A stretch of 64,000 nucleotides of DNA, taken from NCBI GenBank assembly GCA_964343805.1, contig CAYFLR010000002.1, positions 1-64,000 of the forward strand. Reading direction: 5' to 3'. The stretch's first letter is position 1; every line of letters begins with the position of its first letter. The stretch comes from CAYFLR01 sp964343805. Lineage in GTDB: Bacteria; Bdellovibrionota_B; Oligoflexia; CAYFLR01. The notes below the pieces were generated by a model that was not told the origin of the DNA, ran no database searches, and saw only the letters and a list, made by a program, of their open reading frames with translations. Shown here one piece after another: positions 52,018 to 60,710 of this stretch. The position numbers were made by a program, and so were the translations under genes.

Positions 52018-53505
52018 TTACCTTAAATCTTTTTTTAGAATTTTCCCGCTATGACCTTTGGGAAGCTCATCCAGGAATTCAAAGTATTTTGGAATTTTGA
52101 ATTTGGCTAAATTCTTGAGGCAGTGCTCTTTGATTTGGTCGATTTTAATTTCTTGCTGACCTGCAGTAATAAAGGCTTTTCCCACTTCACCCCAGCGGTC
52201 GTCTTTCACTCCAATAACAGCAACCTCTTGAATCCCTGGTATTTGGTGGATAACCGCTTCCACTTCACTTGGGTAAACATTCTCTCCACCACTGATATAC
52301 ATATCTTTTTGCCGGCCCACTACATAGTAGTAGCCTTCTTCATCTTGTTTAACTAAATCACCGGTATGGAGCCAACCTTCCCGGATGGTTTCTGAAGTAG
52401 CTTTGGGGTTGTTCCAATACTCTTTCATGCACATAGGACCTTTTAAGGTGAGTTCCCCAATTTCTCCGGGAGCGACCTCTTTCCCATAGGTATCCACAAT
52501 CCTGGCTTGATTGTAGAAGTAGGGAAAGCCAATGGATCCTATTTTTCTCTCAGCATCTTCTTCGTTAAGTGAGAAACAGTTGGGGCCAAATTCAGTTAAG
52601 CCAAAACCTTGTCTGATTTTGATTCCTTTCTGGTGCCACTTTTTTATAAGAGAGATGGGCATCGCTTCTCCACCCACAATGGCATAACGTACACTATCTA
52701 ACTCAAGTTCATGGAACAGTTTTGAGTCAGACATCATCTGCAAAGTGGTAGGAACTCCAAAAATGATAGTACAACTCTCCCGATTACTTAAGGAGAGAAT
52801 TTGATCGCCATCAAACTTTTTAGTAAGAATAGTGGTGGCCCCTTGATGAAAGAAAGGGGTGGTGAGAACGTTCCATCCTCCCGTATGATAGAGGGGTAGG
52901 AAAATCACCGCTTTATCTTCCGGGGTAATATTTAGCCGCATCGAGGTATTTATGGCATTCCAAGTGATGCTTTCGTGGGTGAGCACCGCACCTTTTGGGA
53001 ATCCGGTGGTTCCCGAAGTGTAGAGGATCATAGCTGGATCTTCAAAGTTTCCCATCATGGGAATATCTGGGATAACCTTTGAACTTTCATGAAAGGTTTG
53101 ATTAAAACCATCAGCTCCATCTAAAGAAATAGACTTGGGTCTACTTACGGCGGGGATTTCTTCAATAACTTCTCTAAAGGCATATTCAAAGAACAGCAAA
53201 CTAGGCTTGGAGTCTTGAATTATATAATCAATTTCTCTGGCTGTGAGTCGGTTATTGATAGGTACTAAAATAGCTCCACATCTTTGCACGGCAAAAAAGA
53301 GAAGTACATATTCAATATGGTTCTCAGCCAGAACTGCAATGCGTTCTCCAGCTTTTATGTGATACTCACTTTGCAACTTCTGGGCTGCTTTTTGAGAGGC
53401 GTGATAGCAGTCATGATAGGAATATTTTTGTCCGCTATCTCCATCCATTAAGGCGGTTATTTGGGGGCTGAAAAGACTCCATTTTTTTAGCCAATCTTTT
53501 TCCAT
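52018..53505 (-). CDS. Acyl-CoA synthetase (AMP-forming)
   Basis: 495 residues. ANL superfamily motifs: MILYTSGTTGFPKGAVLTH (P-loop), QGFGLTEFGPNCF (A5), WLHTGDLVKQDEEGYYYVVGRQKDMYISGGENVYP (A7-A8, read as separate parts) and the C-terminal Lys in HSGKILKKDLR. Activates a medium or long carboxylic acid as its CoA thioester in the cytoplasm. It lies 12 bp downstream of the papain-like gene on the same strand, but the functions have no evident link. Confidence 0.9.
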   Translation of the reverse strand: MEKDWLKKWSLFSPQITALMDGDSGQKYSYHDCYHASQKAAQKLQSEYHIKAGERIAVLAENHIEYVLLFFAVQRCGAILVPINNRLTAREIDYIIQDSKPSLLFFEYAFREVIEEIPAVSRPKSISLDGADGFNQTFHESSKVIPDIPMMGNFEDPAMILYTSGTTGFPKGAVLTHESITWNAINTSMRLNITPEDKAVIFLPLYHTGGWNVLTTPFFHQGATTILTKKFDGDQILSLSNRESCTIIFGVPTTLQMMSDSKLFHELELDSVRYAIVGGEAMPISLIKKWHQKGIKIRQGFGLTEFGPNCFSLNEEDAERKIGSIGFPYFYNQARIVDTYGKEVAPGEIGELTLKGPMCMKEYWNNPKATSETIREGWLHTGDLVKQDEEGYYYVVGRQKDMYISGGENVYPSEVEAVIHQIPGIQEVAVIGVKDDRWGEVGKAFITAGQQEIKIDQIKEHCLKNLAKFKIPKYFEFLDELPKGHSGKILKKDLR

Positions 53506-53517
53506 TTTTCAAACTCC

Positions 53518-55185
53518 TTATCTACAGAATGAACTCATATCTACCCCATTTACTTTGGCAATTAAAACGGAATCGAACTTCTTTAAGAAAAATTTATAAC
53601 TCATCAGGTAATACCCTTCTACACCTCTGTCCTCTCCCCAACTATTTCTCACAATAAAAAATCCATCCTCTTCATTGATAATCCGGCCTAATAATAACCT
53701 GCTTCGCCTCCCTATTTTTTGTTCCAAAGTCTCTGTTTGCGGAAGAGGAAGGGTGTTTAAAATCCAAGTGGGGTAATTAACCAGAGTGACTTCTAATCTT
53801 TGCTCATTAGGGTTATATCTGACATTAAAAGGATAGATGCTGTGCTTATTGGCATTTTTCTGAGCGAGATTGAAAGCATCCACTCTGGCATTATATTCAG
53901 ATAATTTATCTTTGGGGTAGCCCTGTTTGATGACCCTATTAAAATGTCTCACCGCTTGGTTATATTCTTCAACGCTTTGATTGAAAGCTGTAATACTTTC
54001 TTTGTAACGCTGGTAATTGGCGGGAGTACGGTTGGCGTTGTATCTATTTTTCATTTCCTGATAATGAGATTTTTTTAATTTCATCATCTCCTTTTTCTCA
54101 TCTAATTGAGTGCGAGCTGCTTTTACATCTTTCTCATTTTGAGCTTTGGTGGCCCGAATGATTTTGAGCTCCTCATTGAGAATATTGAGAACTTTTTTTA
54201 AAGGATAGTCGGCAAGGAGTGAGTACTTTTCAAAAAGCCACCCTTTTAGAAAACCTTCTTCATGCGAGCTAGTGTTTAGAAATTCCTCGCGGTTTAAATA
54301 CCCCACTCCTACCAGGGCATGGTGGTAGGATTCTCTATCGGGATTTTCCAGATCTGAGGCCAATTGAAATTCGGTAAAAAGCGCGTGTCTTCGGTTGGTT
54401 ATTTTAAAACCTCCCACAAAGGGGCGCTTATTATCCAAGATTCCTTCTAAGGATTTGAGCAGGAATTTTTTATTACCTGAGTTGAGATTTGGGCTCAAAC
54501 ATCTATTGTAGTTATTCTTTTGGGCCTCCAGGCAGACCTTGGCAAAATCACGAGCCGAAATGGGAGTGCTGCGATCACTCATCTGGTTTTCTGGGATAAA
54601 GCAGGGGACTCCCGCAAAGTGAGGTATTTGGTTGCCATTATGAAAGGGAACTCGCAGCGGAATGGTAAAGGAAGGTACGCTGGCTGCCTTTATTGGACCT
54701 AAAAATTCAGGCTGGTTTAGGAACTCTACTCGATCCAGCGGGGTCATAGGACTGAGTTGTGATTGAGTTAATTCCCATGATTTAGTAATGGGATCCCCCT
54801 CATTGAGGAATCCTTGTTTTACGAGATCTGTGGCGTCGATAAAGTGAGGGTTATTAATTAGTTTAGAGTAGGGAAGCTCCGACTCAGGTAAAACCCCAAT
54901 TCTTGACATAATATTGACCAGGTGAGTAGTTGGCCCTGTAATTCTTGCATTTTTCAGCAGGTTATACCGAACAATGTAGGCTTCAGAAAGGTCGAGCGTC
55001 ACTCCCCACTTTTGAAAAGCCTCTAATTCATAGAAGCTCATGGCACCGAAACTGGCGCAGGAGCCGATGGTTCCTTGGCTTTTCGGAGGATTGACCGGAT
55101 CAGTGGTTATTATATTCTGCAGTTCGCTGGTTCGTGTACGGCAACTAGTCACCAATATGAATAATAGTATGAAGATAATTTTCAT
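53518..55185 (-). CDS. Papain-like (C1) cysteine peptidase lipoprotein with coiled-coil insertion
   Basis: 555 residues. Lipobox VTSC (Cys15). Catalytic Gln37 and Cys43 in SQGTIGSCASFGAM; catalytic His289 in SYHHALVGVGY; Asn514 in FIVRNSWGED with the usual aromatic end GYYLMSYKFF. The triad order and spacing to Cys-His fit C1A, but about 225 residues separate His from Asn where papains have about 20. That insert includes a strong coiled coil (about 330-445: NEELKIIRATKAQNEKD and on). No separate propeptide is seen. Located on the outside of a membrane. A surface protease acting on other cells is inference. Confidence 0.78.
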   Translation of the reverse strand: MKIIFILLFILVTSCRTRTSELQNIITTDPVNPPKSQGTIGSCASFGAMSFYELEAFQKWGVTLDLSEAYIVRYNLLKNARITGPTTHLVNIMSRIGVLPESELPYSKLINNPHFIDATDLVKQGFLNEGDPITKSWELTQSQLSPMTPLDRVEFLNQPEFLGPIKAASVPSFTIPLRVPFHNGNQIPHFAGVPCFIPENQMSDRSTPISARDFAKVCLEAQKNNYNRCLSPNLNSGNKKFLLKSLEGILDNKRPFVGGFKITNRRHALFTEFQLASDLENPDRESYHHALVGVGYLNREEFLNTSSHEEGFLKGWLFEKYSLLADYPLKKVLNILNEELKIIRATKAQNEKDVKAARTQLDEKKEMMKLKKSHYQEMKNRYNANRTPANYQRYKESITAFNQSVEEYNQAVRHFNRVIKQGYPKDKLSEYNARVDAFNLAQKNANKHSIYPFNVRYNPNEQRLEVTLVNYPTWILNTLPLPQTETLEQKIGRRSRLLLGRIINEEDGFFIVRNSWGEDRGVEGYYLMSYKFFLKKFDSVLIAKVNGVDMSSFCR

Positions 55186-55529
55186 CGAACTTGTTCCTTA
55201 TATGAGATTTGAAGCTAGTATCTCTTATTGAGAGGGTCTCGTCAACTGCCCTTGATATCCTAGAAAAGCTAGAGCAGTTAAAAAAGGTTACTGGCCAAGA
55301 GTCCAGTGTCTTAATGATACTTTTCTATAATGTCTTTAGATCTAGTAAGTTATAAGATTGGCTCCCTGGCCGGTCACATTACAATACTTTCGTTTATTTC
55401 TTGAAGATTACTTATCTCTTGCTGTTAAGTTTAAGTTATTGAAATTACATCATTTATTTAATGGCATAAAAGATGCAAATGTTAGGAATCTGAATTTGAG
55501 TATCATTCATCGAGAAAGAGGCCAACACT
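55186..55529. other. Gene-free divergent interval
   Basis: A 344-bp interval between the papain-like gene and a small exported protein gene. TATAAT at 55326-55331 is a possible -10 on the plus strand without a good -35. ACTGG and CCAGT (about 55290-55307) form a weak hairpin. No short gene is credible. Confidence 0.4.
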
Positions 55530-55913
55530 ATGAAACAACCAATATTATTAATTCTATTTACCTATTTGGTATTAGGTACCTCCAACCTATTTGCCCACAA
55601 TCCATTTCATTCAAGTTCCAATTCCTTAACTCAAATAACAAATAGTACTAGACACTATGACCCTGTCAAAGAGTGCCGTCGTGTTTGGGATGATATCTTA
55701 AGAACCTGGCATGAATTTTGTGACAGTGATTACACCGAACCTTCCTGTCCACCCCAATGTGAAACTTATTATACCCAACCCTATGACCCAGAAAATCCTA
55801 GTAATAGCGGGAACTATACCAAGCATGTGCAATGTGATTATTTTAGATGGTCTCCATCCCTCAAAAGGTGTGAATACAGCCACTCATCAAAAGAGCAATT
55901 TGTCCACGGGTAG
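55530..55913 (+). CDS. Small exported Cys/Tyr-rich protein
   Basis: 127 residues with a signal peptide (about 1-22, ending NLFA). Seven Cys in the mature part (KECRRV, FCDSD, SCPPQCET, VQCDYF, RCEYS) suggest disulfides. Aromatic and Asn-rich. No recognised family. AAAGAGG lies before the ATG. Confidence 0.6.
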   Translation: MKQPILLILFTYLVLGTSNLFAHNPFHSSSNSLTQITNSTRHYDPVKECRRVWDDILRTWHEFCDSDYTEPSCPPQCETYYTQPYDPENPSNSGNYTKHVQCDYFRWSPSLKRCEYSHSSKEQFVHG

Positions 55914-55933
55914 ATGAAAACCTTGGTATTTTT

Positions 55934-56515
55934 TTATTCAGTCACCTGGAACTCTGAGCGAAGATGCTTCACTTGAGAATCAAATTCCAATTCAGTGGGA
56001 TATTCTTCAAATACGATTTTTACATCTTCAATTTTCTTTAGAACTGACATAACTACTTTGTTATAGCGGGTGGTGTACACCTTCTCCAATCGAGGGAGGG
56101 TCCATAAAATACGTAGATCATAATGCTTGCCATTGCTATTATCGAAGTCACACTTGTGAACATCCTCATCAATATCTTCGTCTGCTGGATCATAAGCCTC
56201 TTCAAAGGTAAAGTCACAGAGGGGTGACATTTGTGGTCTTTCTCCTGCTGGGTAACGCTGATAAAAGTTATCTCTGAGTGAAAAAGTGGTGAGTCTTTCT
56301 ACTTTTCTGATGGCTTCACTGGTGCAGGATTCTTCCTCTACTTTTATAAGTAATAAGTTGACCGCCATTTTGGATTTCTCGGGCAATTGATAGTAGTTAC
56401 TGCACCAGTCTTTAAAGGTTAAATTATCAAAAGTCTTGAAGCATTTATCTCCATAGGACATTCCTGGATTTGAAAAAAATAAGCCACTTAAAAATAAAAA
56501 TATAAATAGTCTCAT
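55934..56515 (-). CDS. Exported protein of unknown function
   Basis: About 193 residues from ATG 56515, placed 6 bases after AAGGAG; the frame is open to 56542. Signal peptide about 1-20 (ending MSYG before DKC). Five Cys, an acidic middle (DPADEDIDEDVHK) and a helical C-terminus. No family recognised. Convergent with the preceding small exported protein gene. Confidence 0.6.
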   Translation of the reverse strand: MRLFIFLFLSGLFFSNPGMSYGDKCFKTFDNLTFKDWCSNYYQLPEKSKMAVNLLLIKVEEESCTSEAIRKVERLTTFSLRDNFYQRYPAGERPQMSPLCDFTFEEAYDPADEDIDEDVHKCDFDNSNGKHYDLRILWTLPRLEKVYTTRYNKVVMSVLKKIEDVKIVFEEYPTELEFDSQVKHLRSEFQVTE

Positions 56516-56775
56516 AACCATCTCCTTGGGTAATTTATACAAATATAGAGGTTCACTCGAATGAATTCGAGGATTTATATTGTATATAATAATTAGTGTT
56601 ATATTGTCAATAATATTTATAAAAATATATAATAAATAATAAAACTATATGTAATATTGTACATATATCGCGTGGGGTAAGCGAGGTTTCCATTTTTTCT
56701 CTTCCTTGAGCTATTGTTAAACTCATCTCCATTGATATAATGAATACAATATGCAAATTCGGAGTTCTGTTAGTC

Positions 56776-57150
56776 ATGTTGAAGAAAATTGCTGGTTTAA
56801 TTCTGGGAGTCATCATTTTAAAGTGCGCCAGTGAAGAATTGGCTCCTTTAGAACCTGCATTGGAAGAGATAGAAAAGTGTTATCTTAAAGCCGTACTATT
56901 GGATACTGTTCACTCAAGTAATAACAGTAACAACTCTCCTGCTAAAATGAAAAAATACAAAGAGGACCTTAAAGCAGAGTTACAAGACCTGTATGATAAA
57001 CAGGTCAAAAAGGAAGAAGAGTATTTTGAATTTGCAGATATAGAGACCTACAATCGAGTGATTGAGTGCTACGAAGATTTAGATGGTTGTACCATGTCTA
57101 CTTACATTGCTCGTCTGGCCAGATGTAAAAAGAAGCTCTATGAGGATTGA
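56776..57150 (+). CDS. Small lipoprotein-like helical protein
   Basis: About 124 residues from ATG 56776 (MLKKIAGLILGVIILKC); another ATG at 56740 is in frame. The hydrophobic segment ends in Cys, giving a weak lipobox (IILKC). The rest is charged and helical (KEDLKAELQDLYDKQVKK) with paired Cys in ECYEDLDGC and ARCKK. Function unknown. The upstream interval is extremely A+T-rich. Confidence 0.5.
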   Translation: MLKKIAGLILGVIILKCASEELAPLEPALEEIEKCYLKAVLLDTVHSSNNSNNSPAKMKKYKEDLKAELQDLYDKQVKKEEEYFEFADIETYNRVIECYEDLDGCTMSTYIARLARCKKKLYED

Positions 57151-57365
57151 ATGATTCGTTCAATTCTATGATTCCTTGTTGCCTATTGATTTTAAAGTCT
57201 ACTCTAGAATTATTTGGAAACAGTATCACCTCTCTATTAACTAATCGTATACTTTTTACCCACTTTCAAAAGTAAAAGTTTTGTAATACCTGGGAATAAG
57301 GTTTTACAGAGGGAATTATCAAGCTAAACTTATCCTCAAGTTTAATATAAAGCTGGAGGAATCTT

Positions 57366-59216
57366 ATGCAACAAGCACCTCATCTTTTTCATATTCCTGT
57401 TATGGGAACTGGTTTTACCGTTGATAGTCCCATTCGCTTAGCTCATTTAGGGATAAACTCGGTGATTTCCTTAGTTGATGATCACCTGCTAGAAAAGGTA
57501 AGAAAGCATTATGCAAAAAAATATGATCTAAGTTACGAATCCATACCTTTGAGAATAAAAGATGCGAGGGCAAAAAGAATCAAGGCATATCTCGATCTCG
57601 TTGCGGATATTGTAAAGATCAATTTTGATCATTTGAAAAACTTAAGTATCTTTCGGGATGAAGCCAAGAGAAAATATTTTGAAATGCTTCCTTTCAATCA
57701 TCCACTAAAAAAACAGTTTCTTACCCTACTCAAAATAGAACCAAGTGAAGAGCGTCTATTAATGGAAAAGAGATTAACCGATCAAATGGTTCCCGGTTCG
57801 ATTGATGTTAATATCATGGTGAAAATAGATCGTAAGCATCTTGATAAAAAGGGTCAATCTTTGGGTTTTGAATATACCGATGCCAAAGCTGCCATTCGTG
57901 GATTTGTAGGGAGTAAAGTGAATGCCGCTGTGGTGCTGTCTGCGGGAATTAATCCTAGCTTGTTTAAATATATATCTAGCTTTCCAGAGTTCTATTTTAA
58001 CAGAGAAACTAAAGAAATAAAAAAGCGGATCATTTTAAAGGTAAGTGATTTTCGCTCTGCCTATATTCAAGGAAAAACCCTTGCTAAAAAAGGACTGAGT
58101 GTTTATGAGTATCGAATTGAGTCTGGGCTTAACTGTGGTGGTCATGCCTTTCCTTCCAATGGCAAATTACTCCCTGTCATATTAAAAGAGTTTAAAGAGA
58201 AAAGAAATGCTCTGATGCAAGATTTTCAAGCTCCTATTCTTGATTATTATCAAGCAAAAGGGTGGTCAGCTCCGGGCTCTTTTCACCTGTATTCAGCTGT
58301 CTCAGTCCAAGGAGGAGTGGGAACCCATGGTGAAATGATGCGACTCATTAAATATTTTAATATAGACTATGTCGGGTGGGCCAGTGCTTTTCTACTTGTC
58401 CCTGAAGCCACCTGTGTAGATAAAAAGACCCGGCATCAATTAGCCATGGCTCAAACCAAAGATCTCTATTTAAGTGGAGCATCTCCTTTGGGAGTTCCAT
58501 TCAATAATATGTATAAAACAGGTTCGGAAAACCATACCAAGAAGTTGGCCCAGCAGGGCAAACCGGGTTCTAAATGCCCAAAAAGATTTCTGGTCTCTAA
58601 TACCGAATTTAGTGAGACTCCTATTTGTACGGCTTCTGCTCAATATCAAGAGTCGAAACTTCAACAAATTAGAAGTAAGAGCATCAGTGAATCAGCACGT
58701 TTAAAAATGGAGGCAGAGGTATTAGAAAAAGTTTGTCTTTGCGATCATTTAGCTAATGGAGCCTTAATCGAATTGGGACTAATTGATGAGAAATTGGCAC
58801 CTCCATGTGTCTGTCCGGGGCCAAATACCGCATGGTATAATCGATTCTATACTCTCGCTGAAATGGTGAACCATATATATGGTATTGGTCAACCACTTAC
58901 TTCTCCTATCCGTCCTCATATGTTCGCTGCCGAAATAGTCATGTATGTTGATTTCTTCGAAAACCTCCTCAAGGATTGGAGTCAAGGCAAGACCATCCAT
59001 TATGATTTGGATGAGTTTAAATACAATCTCACAGAAGGTATGAAATATGTACTTCAATTAGCGGAGCAGCCTCCTATTGCCGATGAAAATTTAAATTCTA
59101 TTCACCTCATAATTCAAAAGCAAATTCAACGTCTCGAATTAATGGATTCTAAGCGTTTACAAGCGCGAATGCTCGGTGCAACCCCCCAAGAATTGAAGCA
59201 AGCTTGTGCAGACTGA
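57366..59216 (+). CDS. Conserved uncharacterised protein, TIM-barrel/nitronate monooxygenase-like
   Basis: 616 residues; GGAGGA lies 6 bases before the ATG, no signal peptide. N-terminal PVMGTGFTVDSPIRLAHLGINSVISLVDD has the look of a FMN-type TIM barrel start. SGLNCGGHAF resembles the flavin/substrate 'AGGH' of nitronate monooxygenases, and SVQGGVGTHGEMMRLIKYF then YVGWASAFLLVPEAT looks like late barrel strands. The C-terminal part has paired Cys (KVCLCDHLANG, PPCVCPGPN) that could hold metal. I recall similar proteins of the same length in Bacteroidota, all unnamed. It lies 57 bp before the efflux operon on the same strand. Confidence 0.6.
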   Translation: MQQAPHLFHIPVMGTGFTVDSPIRLAHLGINSVISLVDDHLLEKVRKHYAKKYDLSYESIPLRIKDARAKRIKAYLDLVADIVKINFDHLKNLSIFRDEAKRKYFEMLPFNHPLKKQFLTLLKIEPSEERLLMEKRLTDQMVPGSIDVNIMVKIDRKHLDKKGQSLGFEYTDAKAAIRGFVGSKVNAAVVLSAGINPSLFKYISSFPEFYFNRETKEIKKRIILKVSDFRSAYIQGKTLAKKGLSVYEYRIESGLNCGGHAFPSNGKLLPVILKEFKEKRNALMQDFQAPILDYYQAKGWSAPGSFHLYSAVSVQGGVGTHGEMMRLIKYFNIDYVGWASAFLLVPEATCVDKKTRHQLAMAQTKDLYLSGASPLGVPFNNMYKTGSENHTKKLAQQGKPGSKCPKRFLVSNTEFSETPICTASAQYQESKLQQIRSKSISESARLKMEAEVLEKVCLCDHLANGALIELGLIDEKLAPPCVCPGPNTAWYNRFYTLAEMVNHIYGIGQPLTSPIRPHMFAAEIVMYVDFFENLLKDWSQGKTIHYDLDEFKYNLTEGMKYVLQLAEQPPIADENLNSIHLIIQKQIQRLELMDSKRLQARMLGATPQELKQACAD

Positions 59217-59243
59217 GTTTGGGATATTTATTAACTCATGATA

Positions 59244-59270
59244 TCATTCTCCCACTTATAGGGGGAATGA
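59244..59270 (+). promoter_or_regulatory. Hairpin sequestering the SD of the efflux operon
   Basis: TCATTCTCCC (59244-59253) pairs with GGGGGAATGA (59261-59270) with one U-G wobble, loop ACTTATA. The 3' arm contains the only SD (GGGGGA, 59261-59266) for ATG 59274. No U-tract follows, so it is not an intrinsic terminator. Confidence 0.6.
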
Positions 59271-59273
59271 CAT

Positions 59274-60710
59274 ATGCATATTTATCAGCAGAGAGTTTTG
59301 GGGCTGATCCTTTTATTTTGGTGCAGTGCTTGTATATCACATCAGAAGGTCAAAGAGAGTGACCTGCGGCTCTCTCAATATAAGATAGAAACTTTTGAAT
59401 TAAAAACTAAGAAACCAACTTCTGGGTACTGGTGGAAAGAACTGAGTGATCCCGACCTAGAGCACCTTATTCAAAAGTCCTTCGCGGAGCAAGGAAGGAT
59501 CAAAATTCAAGTGATTGCAGTGAAACAATCCGCCGCTGCTCTTGAAAGCAAATCTTCAACTCTATGGCCGAATCTATCTCTCGATTTATCGGCATCAAAA
59601 AGTAAGCAGTTTTCTAAGAATCTAATCAGTAAGAGTGAAGAAGAAGTGACATTAAATAGCTATGGATTAAATCTGAGGCTCAACTATGAAATTGACATTT
59701 TTGGAGTTCACCGGAACAGTCTTTCTGCTGCTGAGTACGAGGTGCTTATTCAGGTAGAGAAGTTGAAAGCACTGCTGATGGAGACCGCCGTTAATGTGAC
59801 CAAGAATTGGCTTGAAATAAGGGAAGTGAATGATCAGATTTTATTAATAAAAAATACTTTGCAACAAGATGAACAAAACTTGGAGAAACTCTTAGCAGAA
59901 CTGCGAAATGGTACCGCAAGGACCTATCAAATCTTACAAGCAAAACAGCGGCTAATATCATCTAAAAGTGAATTTCCCGGTTTGAAAAGTCGATTCCGCT
60001 TCTTGCAAAGAAACCTGGTGCAACTCACCGGCATGACAACTGAAGAGATTGGAAAATTAACTGTCAAAAAGTCTGTCCCTTTAACTCTTTCACCCCAGGA
60101 CTTATTAATACCTTCTTTTATGTTGAAGCAGAACCCTACGGTTCGAATGGCTTTTCTTGGCTTGAAGGCAAAAGATGAAGCTTTCGCTTCGGCAGTGGCA
60201 GCTCAATACCCTCAATTTCGTTTTACCGCCAGTATAGGAACACGTGAATCGGAATTAGAAGAATTAATCAATCCAGATCGGATTCTTTGGAGCATGGCTG
60301 GCAATTTATTAAATCCCATCTTCAATCGAGGGGCATTAAAAAACAAAGCACTTATGCAAAAGCAGGCACGAACTCAAAGTCTGATTCAATATCACTTACA
60401 GTGGCTCAAAGCCAGTCAAGACCTCCAGCAAAACTTAGACAAAATTCATTTCGGTAAAGAACAATTAAAACTAATGCAAGAGAAAATAGATTTGGTAAGA
60501 GCCACTTTACAGATGATTGAGAGTGGTTACCAAGATGGTCTGAATAGTTGGTCTGAACTTATTAACAGTCGTAAAGAGCTATTTATGTCACAAAAATCCA
60601 TGATCTCTGCTCGGTATTCTCTGTTAAAAAACTATATGAACTTACGAGGAAATATTACTGGCAACTGGGCTTCAGAAATCACCCAAGAGTTAACTAAAAA
60701 GGATATATAA
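59274..60710 (+). CDS. TolC/OprM-family outer-membrane efflux lipoprotein
   Basis: 478 residues. Signal peptide with a lipobox-like LLFWCSAC. Two OEP-type helical hairpin regions (about 70-250 and 285-465). Typical segments are GYWWKELSDPDLEHLIQKSF near the start and YEIDIFGVHRNSLSAAEYEV before the first long helices. Forms the trimeric outer-membrane duct for the RND pump encoded by the next two genes. Its stop overlaps the next start (TAATG). Ribosome access is probably controlled by the hairpin just upstream. Confidence 0.88.
   Translation: MHIYQQRVLGLILLFWCSACISHQKVKESDLRLSQYKIETFELKTKKPTSGYWWKELSDPDLEHLIQKSFAEQGRIKIQVIAVKQSAAALESKSSTLWPNLSLDLSASKSKQFSKNLISKSEEEVTLNSYGLNLRLNYEIDIFGVHRNSLSAAEYEVLIQVEKLKALLMETAVNVTKNWLEIREVNDQILLIKNTLQQDEQNLEKLLAELRNGTARTYQILQAKQRLISSKSEFPGLKSRFRFLQRNLVQLTGMTTEEIGKLTVKKSVPLTLSPQDLLIPSFMLKQNPTVRMAFLGLKAKDEAFASAVAAQYPQFRFTASIGTRESELEELINPDRILWSMAGNLLNPIFNRGALKNKALMQKQARTQSLIQYHLQWLKASQDLQQNLDKIHFGKEQLKLMQEKIDLVRATLQMIESGYQDGLNSWSELINSRKELFMSQKSMISARYSLLKNYMNLRGNITGNWASEITQELTKKDI

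Noticed and set aside
55358..55645. Plus-strand ORF of 95 codons
   Set aside because: Overlaps the start of the exported Cys-rich protein gene in another frame and has no SD; the other frame has a signal peptide and SD.
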